From NCBI GenBank assembly GCA_002433675.1, contig DJIP01000394.1, forward strand, positions 1 to 29,223: a stretch of DNA of 29,223 nt, given 5' to 3'. The position numbers were made by a program, and so were the translations under genes. Source of the DNA: Halomonas halophila. Lineage in GTDB: Bacteria > Pseudomonadota > Gammaproteobacteria > Pseudomonadales > Halomonadaceae. Positions 7,528 through 16,439 of this stretch are shown piece by piece (the first letter of the stretch is position 1; each line of letters begins with the position of its first letter). The notes beneath the pieces were generated by a model. The model saw nothing but the letters and a program-made list of their open reading frames with translations. It did not search any database and was not told the origin of the DNA.

Positions 7528-8757
7528 ATGGTCCACTCCCCCGCTTCCACCTCCCTCGATGCCAAGGGCTGCCACAAGGGCACCCTGGAAACCGGCGACC
7601 GACTGCTGGCCGACGTCAGCCTGCCGGCGGCGGTGATCCACCAGGCGCCGCTCGCCCACAATCTGGTGTGGATGCAAGACTTCGCCCGCCGCCACGGCGC
7701 CGAGCTTGCGCCCCACGGCAAGACCACCATGACCCCGGCGCTGTTCCGGCGGCAGCTCGAGGCCGGCGCCTGGGGCATCACCCTGGCGACCCTGCCCCAG
7801 TGCCGCGCCGCCTTCGCCGAGGGCGTCCAGCGTCTACTGGTGGCCAACCAGATGGTCGGTCAGGCCAACATGGCCATCGCCGCCGACCTGATCCGCGCCG
7901 GTGCCGAACTTTACGTCACCGTCGACAGCGCCGAGAACCTGGACCAATTAGGCGCCTTTTTCGGGGCCGCTGGCATCACCCTGCATATCCTGATCGAGGT
8001 AGGCGTCGAAGGGGGAAGGTGCGGGCTTCGCGATGATGACGAGGTAATCGCGCTGGCGCGGCGTGCGGCTACCCTGCCCGGCATAGCCCTGGCGGGTCTG
8101 GAGGGGTATGAGGGCGTGGTCCATGGCGACGACCCGGTGGCCGGTATTCGCCGTTACGCCCAGCGTCTGGTCGCCGGCGTCAAGCGACTGGCCGCCGAAG
8201 GCCTGGTCGATCGCGACAAGCCCATCGTCACGGCCTCGGGTTCGGCCTGGTACGACCTGATCGCCGAAGAATTCCGCGACGGTGGACTCGAAGGCCGCTT
8301 CACCCCGGTGCTGCGCCCAGGCTGCTACGTGGTCCACGACCATGGCATCTACCGCGAGGCCCAGGCCGGCGTGCTGTCCCGGCGCCAGGATCTGCACCAG
8401 GGGCTGGAGCCGGCGCTGGAGGTGTTCGCCCAGGTGCAGTCGCTGCCCGAACCGGGGCTGGCCATCGTGGCACTGGGCAAGCGCGATATCGGCTTCGACC
8501 TGGCCCCTGAAGTCCTCAGGCGCTATCGCGAAGGCGGGCAGGCCAGCGAGCAGCTGTCGGTGGAAGGCTGGCAGGTGGTCAAGCAGATGGATCAGCACAC
8601 CTTTGTCCAGTTGCCCGACAACGCCCGCGACGTGCGCATCGGTGACGTCCTGGCCTTTGGCGCCTCGCATCCCTGCATGACCTTCGACAAGTGGCGCCAG
8701 CTCCACCTGGTCGATGACACGCTCCGGATCGTCGACACCTGGGAGACACACTTCTAG
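7528..8757 (+). CDS. PLP-dependent D-serine dehydratase / D-threonine aldolase-type enzyme (DSD1-like)
   Basis: This 409-residue protein belongs to the fold-type III PLP family that includes eukaryotic-type D-serine dehydratase, D-threonine aldolase and D-3-hydroxyaspartate aldolase. The PLP lysine is K65 in the motif APHGKTTMTP. The metal-binding pair H381 and C383 appears in the signature GASHPCMTFDKW, which supports the dehydratase/aldolase family rather than alanine racemase. The first 25 or so residues are an N-terminal extension. The start has AGGAGA 7 bases upstream. It is divergent from the RpiR-deacylase-RidA-symporter set and probably acts on the freed D-amino acid, giving an oxo acid plus ammonia, or glycine plus aldehyde. 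Which of these reactions it carries out cannot be decided from the sequence. Confidence 0.9.
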   Translation: MVHSPASTSLDAKGCHKGTLETGDRLLADVSLPAAVIHQAPLAHNLVWMQDFARRHGAELAPHGKTTMTPALFRRQLEAGAWGITLATLPQCRAAFAEGVQRLLVANQMVGQANMAIAADLIRAGAELYVTVDSAENLDQLGAFFGAAGITLHILIEVGVEGGRCGLRDDDEVIALARRAATLPGIALAGLEGYEGVVHGDDPVAGIRRYAQRLVAGVKRLAAEGLVDRDKPIVTASGSAWYDLIAEEFRDGGLEGRFTPVLRPGCYVVHDHGIYREAQAGVLSRRQDLHQGLEPALEVFAQVQSLPEPGLAIVALGKRDIGFDLAPEVLRRYREGGQASEQLSVEGWQVVKQMDQHTFVQLPDNARDVRIGDVLAFGASHPCMTFDKWRQLHLVDDTLRIVDTWETHF

Positions 8758-8792
8758 ACACGCTTCTAGACGCCCTCCAACACGTCAGCCGC

Positions 8793-8826
8793 AACGGGGC
8801 GAACGCGGCCATCCGTCCGCCCCGTT
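8793..8826 (+). terminator. possible terminator after PLP enzyme gene
   Basis: A perfect 9-bp inverted repeat, AACGGGGCG/CGCCCCGTT, with a 16-base loop begins 36 bases after the stop codon. Only TT closes the stem and there is no T tract, so termination may be inefficient. Confidence 0.4.
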
Positions 8827-8973
8827 CCTGCAATCTTTGCCGCAGCGCTACGAGGACGACCGATCGACGCCCTGCGCCTCTGCGCTCAATTTTCCGGCCA
8901 CGACCCCGACATACACTGACAGCGACGACCGGGCATCGCCCGGACCAGCAAGGGCTGACAGCAAGGAAAGTCG

Positions 8974-10050
8974 ATGGCCAAGAATGTCGCGCTGTTCTTC
9001 GATGGCACCTGGCAGGTGCCGGACATGGACCTGGAAGACGGTGACACCAATACCAACGTCAGCCGGCTCTACCAGGCGGTGGAGGAAAACCCCATGGCCG
9101 AGGGTGGTACCCTCAAGCACTACTACCATGGGGTCGGCAGCCATCTGCACTGGTACGACCGCCTGGTGGCAGGCGCCACCGGGCTCGGGCTGTCGGAGAT
9201 CCTGGTCGACGCCTACATGGAACTGATCGGACTGTTGCGCCCGGGCGACCGGCTGTTCCTGTTCGGCTTCAGCCGGGGTGCCTATACCGCTCGCAGCTTG
9301 AGCGGAATGCTTCACACCACCGGGCTGCTGCATCCCGAACACCGACAGTTGGCGGGACGCGCCTACGCGCTATACCGCGACCGTCGGCGTGGCCCGCAGT
9401 CGGCCGAGGCCCGACGCTTCGCCTCGCGCTACGCCTGGGTGCCGGAGATCCACATGATCGGCGTGTGGGACACCGTGGGTAGCCTGGGCATTCCGCTCAG
9501 AAGCTTTGCCGCCTTCAATCGCCGCCAGTTCGAGTTCCATGACACCCGCCTTAGCCCACTGGTGCGCCACGCCTACCAGGCGCTGGCGATCGATGAACAC
9601 CGCAAGGCCTTCGCCCCGACCCTGTGGTCGCCGCAGACCACCACCGCCACCCTGGAACAGGTGTGGTTTCCCGGTGCCCACTCTAATGTCGGCGGGGGCT
9701 ACCAGGACCGCGTGCTGTCGGACGTCAGCCTGGACTGGATGATGAGCCGCGCCAGCGAGCAGGGGCTGCCGCTGGCGCCTGACACCCGCCCCTTGCTCGG
9801 TGTACCACCGCGCGAGGACGACATCGTCGACTCCTACCGGAGGTTTCTCTCGCGCCTCTATCGGCTGGTCTCGCCCAGGCGCTATCTGCGGCGCATCGGC
9901 TTTGCCTCCTTCGGCAACGAGACGCTGCACTCGAGCGTCGCCGCCCGTCGTCTTGCCCTGCCCGGCTATCGCCCCGCCAACCCGATCCACCCGCGTCTTT
10001 CGGCGACGCCGCCACCCCGCTCGGCAGCGGTCGTCGACGCGACCCGGTGA
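8974..10050 (+). CDS. DUF2235 alpha/beta hydrolase (T6SS phospholipase Tle-like domain)
   Basis: This 358-residue protein opens with the DUF2235 signature KNVALFFDGTW and carries the nucleophile elbow GFSRGAYTAR with Ser100. Likely partners of the catalytic triad are Asp165 (GVWDTVGSLG) and His235 (FPGAHSNVGGGY). DUF2235 domains occur in type VI secretion phospholipase effectors of the Tle1 class, and also in stand-alone cytoplasmic or membrane-associated proteins of unknown substrate. Here there is no signal peptide, no membrane segment, no VgrG/PAAR/Hcp neighbour and no obvious immunity lipoprotein next to it. A housekeeping or stand-alone hydrolase is therefore at least as likely as an effector. 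The ATG has AAGGAAAG about 5 bases upstream. It is monocistronic and followed by a hairpin. Confidence 0.9.
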   Translation: MAKNVALFFDGTWQVPDMDLEDGDTNTNVSRLYQAVEENPMAEGGTLKHYYHGVGSHLHWYDRLVAGATGLGLSEILVDAYMELIGLLRPGDRLFLFGFSRGAYTARSLSGMLHTTGLLHPEHRQLAGRAYALYRDRRRGPQSAEARRFASRYAWVPEIHMIGVWDTVGSLGIPLRSFAAFNRRQFEFHDTRLSPLVRHAYQALAIDEHRKAFAPTLWSPQTTTATLEQVWFPGAHSNVGGGYQDRVLSDVSLDWMMSRASEQGLPLAPDTRPLLGVPPREDDIVDSYRRFLSRLYRLVSPRRYLRRIGFASFGNETLHSSVAARRLALPGYRPANPIHPRLSATPPPRSAAVVDATR

Positions 10051-10077
10051 AACCTCACGCACTTGCCCCGGATACGA

Positions 10078-10106
10078 CGACGCCCACTCGCAAGGAGTGG
10101 GCGTCG
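10078..10106 (+). terminator. hairpin, probable terminator after DUF2235 gene
   Basis: A perfect 12-bp inverted repeat, CGACGCCCACTC/GAGTGGGCGTCG, with loop GCAAG begins 28 bases after the stop codon and before the convergent mmsA gene. The stem is strong but lacks a flanking T tract on either strand. Confidence 0.6.
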
Positions 10107-10191
10107 CTGGTCACCTGAGTCGCTCCCCTGCCGGAGGACCGACCTGGCACTCCCGTCGGGCGCTGGTTGCGCAGGCCCTTTCGAAAGAGCG

Positions 10192-11682
<1,491 letters not shown>

Positions 11683-11717
11683 CAAAACTCTCGATATGAC
11701 TTGCTGAAAAGGCGTCA

Positions 11718-11751
11718 GCGCCGGGCGGCCATCTCTCATGGAGCCCGGCGC
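11718..11751 (-). terminator. intra-operon stem-loop between M24 gene and mmsA
   Basis: A perfect 9-bp inverted repeat, GCGCCGGGC/GCCCGGCGC, with a 16-base loop lies in the 93-base gap between the M24 gene and mmsA. On the minus strand a TTTT occurs about 7 bases beyond the stem. It could be a partial terminator or an mRNA processing or stability element that sets different levels of the two products. Confidence 0.4.
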
Positions 11752-11775
11752 ACGATGACAGGGCAGCGAGACGCC

Positions 11776-13059
11776 TCAGAACTGGCGGTCGAGCAACGCC
11801 TCGTCGAAGGGGTAGCGGGACAGCTTTTCCACACCGCTGTCGGTGATCAGCACTTCTTCTTCCAGCTTGACCCCGTCGGCGGCACCCACCTCGCCGATGT
11901 AGCTCTCCACGGACACCACCATGCCAGGCTCGAGGACGCCGTCCTTGGAGAAGCGGTCGAAGTCCATGTGGTGGGCAACCAGCGGGGTTTCACCGTGCAT
12001 GCCGACGCCGTGGATGATGGAGGGATAGCGACGGTCCAGGAAACGCTCGGGGATCTTCCAGGCCTGCTCGGCGATCTCGCGATAGCTCATGCCGGGCTTC
12101 AAGATGCCCATATTGTGGTGCACCTGGTCGTAGGCCATCCGATACAGCTCCTTCTGGTAGGCGCTGGGGCGATTCGGGCCGACGTGGAAGGTACGCGAGA
12201 AGTCCGAATAGTAGCCGTGACAACCGATGGTATCGGTGTCCAGTGCCACCAGTTCGCCCGGACGAATGACCCGATCGCTGGCCTCGTTGAACCAGGGATT
12301 GGTGCGCGGGCCGGACGACAGCAGGCGGGTCTCGATAAACTCGCCGCCCTGGCGGATGACGTTGCCATACATGATCGCGAACAGCTCGTTCTCGGTGATG
12401 CCCGGCTTGATCGCCGCCTCGACCTCGGCCACCGCGGCCTCGCTGCCGGCCATGGACTGGGCCAGGCAGGCGATCTCCTCGGGGGTCTTGATGCGCCGAC
12501 AGTGCAGGGTGTCCTGCATGCAGTCGAAGACCTCGAGTCCCTGGGCCTCGAGTGAGCGCGCCAGGTTGAGCGCACAGCGATCCAGCCCGATCTTGCGGTT
12601 GCCACGTCCGTGCTCTTCGATCAGTTCGGCGATCTCCACACCGAAGGGGTCCGAAGAGAGGTTGTCGCGCTGGTTGACGGCGGACCACACCACCTTGGAG
12701 GTGCGCGATTCATCGATGGTCTCGAGCCAAGTAGAGACGTGGGCGCTGCCCGGGTACTCGAACAGGATGACCGGCCCTTCCAGCGGCACATAGATGTAGC
12801 GGGTCGAGTTGCGCAGGAAGTAGCCGAACATGTTGCGCGAACCGGTGGCATAGCGCTGGTTGTTGGGGTCAAACAGCACCATGGCGGCGTAGCCTTGCTC
12901 TGCCATCGTCGCGCGCAGCCGCGCCAGGCGCCCGGCGCGCAGCTGCCTGGGATCGAAGGCGGTGGGGATGCTGTCGCCGTTGGCCATCGGCGCGGAGGGC
13001 ACGACCGGAATATGGTCCGGCTCGTTGTCGGTCAAATTGTCGAAATCGACGATGCTCAT
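11776..13059 (-). CDS. M24 (pita-bread) family enzyme, DddP-like lyase or hydrolase
   Basis: This 427-residue protein has a creatinase N-terminal domain (about 1-195) and an M24 pita-bread catalytic domain (about 196-420). Metal-site residues are present: Asp274/Asp276 (ALDTDTIG), Asp286 (YYSDFSRT), His350 (IIHGVGMHGE), Glu385 (SVESYIGE) and Glu400 (KLEEEVLIT). By recall, long stretches match the DMSP lyase DddP, notably GGEFIETRLLSSGPRTNPWF (residues 238-257), and the Tyr before the HGVG motif (Tyr345) is kept. The residue aligned with DddP's catalytic Asp is Gly356, so DMSP lyase activity is doubtful. Other M24 relatives are creatinase, ectoine hydrolase DoeA and prolidases. It lies between an Fe/2OG oxygenase gene and mmsA. 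AGGA is 8 bases before the ATG. Family assignment is firm; substrate is unknown. Confidence 0.85.
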   Translation of the reverse strand: MSIVDFDNLTDNEPDHIPVVPSAPMANGDSIPTAFDPRQLRAGRLARLRATMAEQGYAAMVLFDPNNQRYATGSRNMFGYFLRNSTRYIYVPLEGPVILFEYPGSAHVSTWLETIDESRTSKVVWSAVNQRDNLSSDPFGVEIAELIEEHGRGNRKIGLDRCALNLARSLEAQGLEVFDCMQDTLHCRRIKTPEEIACLAQSMAGSEAAVAEVEAAIKPGITENELFAIMYGNVIRQGGEFIETRLLSSGPRTNPWFNEASDRVIRPGELVALDTDTIGCHGYYSDFSRTFHVGPNRPSAYQKELYRMAYDQVHHNMGILKPGMSYREIAEQAWKIPERFLDRRYPSIIHGVGMHGETPLVAHHMDFDRFSKDGVLEPGMVVSVESYIGEVGAADGVKLEEEVLITDSGVEKLSRYPFDEALLDRQF

Positions 13060-13145
13060 GTCAGGGTCCTGTTCGAATATGGCGGGGTCGCAAGGGGCAC
13101 AGGCCGAGCCTCTACGTGCTCGGCTTCGATGTCATCGGCGTGGGC

Positions 13146-14024
13146 TCAGTCGGCCAGCGAATCGCTGCGATTCATGCCTTCCTTCAACAGGGTCTGGTGA
13201 ATCGGAGCCATGCGCCCGAAGATACGCTGGGCACGCTCGGGGCGCCCGATGAAGCCGGGTTCCTTGGCGTAGGCGAAGATCACGGTGTGGCGCTCCTTCT
13301 CGCCTTCCACCGGCGTCACCCGGTGCAGCGAATAACGGCCGAAGAACACCTGCAGGTCACCCGGTTGAAGGTCCAGAGCCTTGAGTCGCGAGCGATCGCC
13401 GTCCAGCACCTGCTCGACCTCGTCGAAGTTCTCACCTTCGGGACTGCGGATGCCCGGGGCATACTCGAAACGGCCACCGCCGTGGGACTGGCGGGTCATC
13501 ATGGTGACGATGAACTCGTTGGTGTCGTAGTGCCAGGGATGCTGGCAGCCCTCTCTCAGCACGTTGACCACCAGGTCCGCCAGCGGGTCGGCGTACTGGT
13601 GAATCTCTTCCATGCCTACCACGATGGCGATAAAGCGCTGGAAGTCCGGATGCTGGTAGACCTGGCGAATGATGGTGTCTTCGCCGATGCGATCGCCGGC
13701 GACAAAGCCGTTGGTGCGATCGTCGAAGCGATTGAGCGGATGGCTAGCCGGGCGCTCGGGGTCGCCGGCGTTGTTGTAGGGGTTGGTCTCGGTCTGGTTG
13801 TAGTGCGCCTCGGGCGACAGCCGCTCGGTCTCGCGCTCCAGCCGGGCCAATGCCTCCTCGGGGACAAAGTTCTTGAGCACCACACAGCCATCGTCGGCCA
13901 GCTGTTCGTGACAGCGCTGGATCAGCGCCCGTCCGGACTCGCCGTCCAGGTCATGAATCGGGTAGTGCTCAAGGTCGATCAGACCGTCCAGCGAGGACGT
14001 GGTGGGCGCATCGGTGGCCTGCAT
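13146..14024 (-). CDS. Fe(II)/2-oxoglutarate-dependent oxygenase, HalD/BesD (ArpA-like) family
   Basis: This 292-residue protein resembles the family named after amino-acid halogenases HalD and BesD. It shows HPWHYDTNEFIVTMM with a metal-binding His165-Tyr-Asp167 pair, GGGRFEYAPGIRS, and the distal His234 in FFGRYSLHRVTPV, followed by Arg245, which may bind 2-oxoglutarate. True halogenases of this family replace the Asp of the HxD motif with a small residue to leave room for chloride. Here Asp is present, so hydroxylation, desaturation or oxidative cleavage is more likely than chlorination. It is the first gene of a minus-strand set with an M24 enzyme and MmsA, divergent from a LysR regulator. 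The start has GCAGGAG 7 bases upstream. Substrate is unknown; known family members act on free amino acids. Confidence 0.82.
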   Translation of the reverse strand: MQATDAPTTSSLDGLIDLEHYPIHDLDGESGRALIQRCHEQLADDGCVVLKNFVPEEALARLERETERLSPEAHYNQTETNPYNNAGDPERPASHPLNRFDDRTNGFVAGDRIGEDTIIRQVYQHPDFQRFIAIVVGMEEIHQYADPLADLVVNVLREGCQHPWHYDTNEFIVTMMTRQSHGGGRFEYAPGIRSPEGENFDEVEQVLDGDRSRLKALDLQPGDLQVFFGRYSLHRVTPVEGEKERHTVIFAYAKEPGFIGRPERAQRIFGRMAPIHQTLLKEGMNRSDSLAD

Positions 14025-14095
14025 GAGGAACTCCTGCCTGTCTCAAGTGATGTTGGACAGGATAGAGAGCGCCTCTTCATAATAGAAATGAATGG

Positions 14096-14116
14096 TTGAG
14101 ATATCACTTATTTCAA
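14096..14116. promoter_or_regulatory. inverted-repeat LysR operator candidate
   Basis: An inverted repeat TTGAGATA-N5-TATTTCAA (one mismatch in 8 bp) lies 14 bases upstream of the lysR ATG, in the 105-base spacer shared with the divergent oxygenase gene. Size and symmetry fit a LysR-type binding site, which usually contains T-N11-A. Autorepression and activation of the divergent set are the expected outcome. Confidence 0.6.
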
Positions 14117-14129
14117 AGGCTCATCGATT

Positions 14130-15011
14130 ATGGATACCGACCTGCTTCGTGCCTTCGTCACCGTGGCCGAGTGTCAGGGCTTCAGCGCCGCCGGCCGCGT
14201 GCTGCACCGCACCCAGTCCGCCGTCAGCCTGCAGATCAAGCGACTGGAGGACCAGATGCACAAGTCGCTGTTCGAGCGCACCAGCCGCAGCGTGCTACTG
14301 ACGTCCGACGGCGAACGGCTGTTGCCCTATGCGCGCCACATGCTGACGCTGGAAGACGAGGCCAGGGCGGCACTCGGCGACCGCCAGCATGGCGAGAAGA
14401 TTCGTATCGGCACCTCCGAGGAACAGGCCAGCGCCTACCTGCCGGAACTGCTGCCCCGCTTCGCCGAGGCCTATCCGCATACCCGCATCGAGGTCATCTG
14501 TGGCATCAGTGCCGACCTGGTGGACAGCTTCCAGCAGGGCCTGCTCGACGTGGTCCTGTCGATCCGCCACGGACCGACGCAATCGGGCCAGTTGCTCGGC
14601 TGGGAACCCATGGTATGGGTCGCGGCGGCGGATGCCGACCCTACCCGTGGAAGCCGACTGCCCCTGGCACTGAATCCCGAAGGCTGCATCTTTCGCGCCC
14701 ATGCCCTCGCCGCCCTGGGGCGTCAGGAACGCGCCTGGGAGCTGCGCTACTCGAGCCAGTCCCCCACCGGCATCAACCTGCCGGTCCAGGCGGGGCTCGC
14801 GATCACCGTCAAGACACCCCGCAGCGTACCCGCGGGCTGTCGGATCCTCGGCGAAGCGCAGGGCCTGCCGGCACTCGGCCAGGTGGAAATCGAGATGCAC
14901 CGGCGACCCGGACATGCCAGTGACGCCTTCCACACCTTCTGCCAGCAACTCGAGGAGGTCGTCACCCACAACGACGCCGTCGCCGTGCCCGAATTTCAGG
15001 ACCAGGCCTGA
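14130..15011 (+). CDS. LysR family transcriptional regulator
   Basis: This 293-residue LysR-type regulator has the standard N-terminal winged helix-turn-helix (residues 1-62; LLRAFVTVAECQGFSAAGRVLHRTQSAVS, with QIKRLEDQM and LFERTSRSVLLTSDGE following). A periplasmic-binding-protein-like effector domain runs from about 90 to 285. It is divergent from the oxygenase-M24-mmsA set and shares a 105-base spacer with an inverted repeat at 14096-14116. I therefore infer that it senses the substrate or an intermediate of that pathway and activates it. The ATG has AAAGG about 10 bases upstream. The effector-domain sequence does not place it in a named subgroup by eye. Confidence 0.92.
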   Translation: MDTDLLRAFVTVAECQGFSAAGRVLHRTQSAVSLQIKRLEDQMHKSLFERTSRSVLLTSDGERLLPYARHMLTLEDEARAALGDRQHGEKIRIGTSEEQASAYLPELLPRFAEAYPHTRIEVICGISADLVDSFQQGLLDVVLSIRHGPTQSGQLLGWEPMVWVAAADADPTRGSRLPLALNPEGCIFRAHALAALGRQERAWELRYSSQSPTGINLPVQAGLAITVKTPRSVPAGCRILGEAQGLPALGQVEIEMHRRPGHASDAFHTFCQQLEEVVTHNDAVAVPEFQDQA

Positions 15012-15171
15012 GCCTGGCTCAGCCCAACATCAGACGAATGAATGAGATCAATAAACCATGATCGTGGCGGATTGAAGGTTTGATTACCTCATCATGACGG
15101 GCAAACTACCCCCTGATCCCTATATCGCCACAAGGAGAGATACGCCACACTTCAATGATCAGGATTCTACG

Positions 15172-15444
15172 ATGGTCTTGCCTGCCTGGCGACGCCCTTG
15201 CCCTGGTCCGGAGATGATAGTGACCACGCCATTTGATGATTCCCTCGAACCTCGCCCGACCGAGTTAACATCGGTGGGACTAGACGGTTTAGAGCTCCTT
15301 GAGCAGGAACTCGAGCACCTCAGAGCTCGGCACCTCAAGCTGCGGGAAGAGATCGCGGCCATTCGCGATTACGCCGGTGACAACCTGCCCGCCAAGACGG
15401 GCCTTGTCATCGTGAAGATGCTGGAAGATGCCTTGAAATCCTGA
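15172..15444 (+). CDS. small hypothetical protein with coiled-coil segment
   Basis: This is a possible 90-residue protein with an acidic, Leu-rich helical region (residues about 35-62, LELLEQELEHLRARHLKLREEIAAIRDY in outline) that looks like a short coiled coil. I recognise no family. The start is unsure. The ATG at 15172 has AGGA 8 bases upstream. An ATG at 15214 overlaps the TGA of a 20-codon frame starting at 15155, and an ATG at 15094 would add a poorly supported N-terminus. The coding character is convincing only from about residue 15 on. It lies alone between lysR and mntP. Confidence 0.45.
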   Translation: MVLPAWRRPCPGPEMIVTTPFDDSLEPRPTELTSVGLDGLELLEQELEHLRARHLKLREEIAAIRDYAGDNLPAKTGLVIVKMLEDALKS

Positions 15445-15857
15445 CCGTTCCTCCCTTCCGACAACCAACGTTCTTGCTGGCACCAATGCAGTTTCTTTCT
15501 CGTTGATCGGGCAAAGAGCCGCGACGATCTTGATGCTGGGTCGCGCCTGAAGCTTGCCTGTTGGCGGGCAATGTAGCGCCTTTATTCTCTTCCTTATCCT
15601 CTTCCTTATCCCTGGACTTACCCCCTGGTTTTCTTGCCTCCACCATAAGGTATAGTCACGGCTATATGTCTTTGTTTTGGCTTAAACTTGCAGCCTCGGT
15701 AAAGAGTTGCATCTGTCAGCCTGCGCGCTAATATCGCCATGCAAATTCGCTATCGCGCCCATAGCCAACGCCCGGAATATCGGTCGTGACGCTAGGCACG
15801 AGGCTCTTTCAGCGACATCACGCATTTTCACCAGGCAACCTCCGGATTCGCACCTTC
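15445..15857. other. 413-base gap upstream of mntP without a supported gene
   Basis: The stretch is AT-richer than its surroundings. It contains two tandem copies of the 12-mer TCTTCCTTATCC (15588-15611) and a small inverted repeat TATAG-N6-CTATA (15654-15669). I find no persuasive ORF, tRNA, or manganese riboswitch (yybP-ykoY) core. The last part probably holds the mntP promoter and leader. Confidence 0.5.
15588..15611. repeat. two tandem copies of a 12-bp unit
   Basis: TCTTCCTTATCC occurs twice in direct succession with no mismatch. It lies in the noncoding stretch between the small ORF and mntP. The function is unknown; slipped-strand origin is likely. Confidence 0.8.
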
Positions 15858-16439
15858 ATGACGCCCACTTCGACCCTGCTGCTCGCCTTCTCGCTATCTT
15901 CCGATGCCTTTGCGGCCTCGGTCAGCAAGGGTGCCTGCGTGCGTCGACTGCGCTTCATGGTGGCCCTGCAGACCGGCCTGCTGTTTGGTCTGGTGGAAGC
16001 CACGACGCCGATCATCGGCTGGCTGCTCGGCACCAGCGCCTACGACACCATTGCCCACTGGGACCACTGGATCATCTTCTTTTTGCTGCTCGCCCTCGGC
16101 GGCAAGATGATCCACGGCGGCCTCGCCCCCGCCCCCAAGGACTGCGCCAGTTGCGACTGCGGCACGACCAGCGATCGCACCCGCTGGTGGTTGATCATCG
16201 CCACCGCGGTCACCACCAGCCTGGACGCCATGGCGGTGGGTGTGGGTCTGGCGTTCATGAATGCCAACATCTGGGTGACGGCGCTGGCGATCGGTGGCGC
16301 CACCACCCTGATGGCGACCCTGGGGATGCTGCTGGGACGCCGGCTCGGCAAGACCGTGGGGCCGCGTGCCGAGATCCTCGGGGGGCTGGTATTGATCGCC
16401 ATCGGCGCCACCACCCTGTACCACCACCTGCTCGCCTGA
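15858..16439 (+). CDS. mntP: manganese efflux pump MntP
   Basis: This 193-residue inner-membrane protein matches MntP (formerly YebN, DUF204), which exports Mn(II). It has six membrane helices arranged as an internal repeat. The first carries SSDAFAASVSKG with Asp16, the second an FGLVEA segment with Glu47, and the fourth SLDAMAVGVGLAF with Asp123; these acidic residues line the metal path in the E. coli protein. GGKMIHGG near 81-88 and GGLVLIAIG near the end are family-typical. The cytoplasmic loop between helices 3 and 4 is Cys-rich (C96, C99, C101). I chose the ATG at 15858 because MntP proteins start just before the first helix; a GTG frame to 15786 is open. No strong ribosome binding site is visible. 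Confidence 0.92.
   Translation: MTPTSTLLLAFSLSSDAFAASVSKGACVRRLRFMVALQTGLLFGLVEATTPIIGWLLGTSAYDTIAHWDHWIIFFLLLALGGKMIHGGLAPAPKDCASCDCGTTSDRTRWWLIIATAVTTSLDAMAVGVGLAFMNANIWVTALAIGGATTLMATLGMLLGRRLGKTVGPRAEILGGLVLIAIGATTLYHHLLA

Noticed and set aside
13103..13124. Hairpin GCCGAGC/GCTCGGC between the oxygenase and M24 genes
   Set aside because: Only 7 bp with no T tract, common by chance at this GC content. Not strong enough to call a terminator.
15407..15646. 79-codon minus-strand frame with KEEDKEEN
   Set aside because: The charged repeat comes directly from the tandem 12-mer. There is no family match, and the frame overlaps the end of the small plus-strand ORF.
15640..15857. Manganese riboswitch (yybP-ykoY) in front of mntP
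   Set aside because: E. coli mntP has one, so I looked for the GGGGAGUAG-like and GGUGAGACC-like conserved blocks. Neither is visible in the 200 bases upstream.
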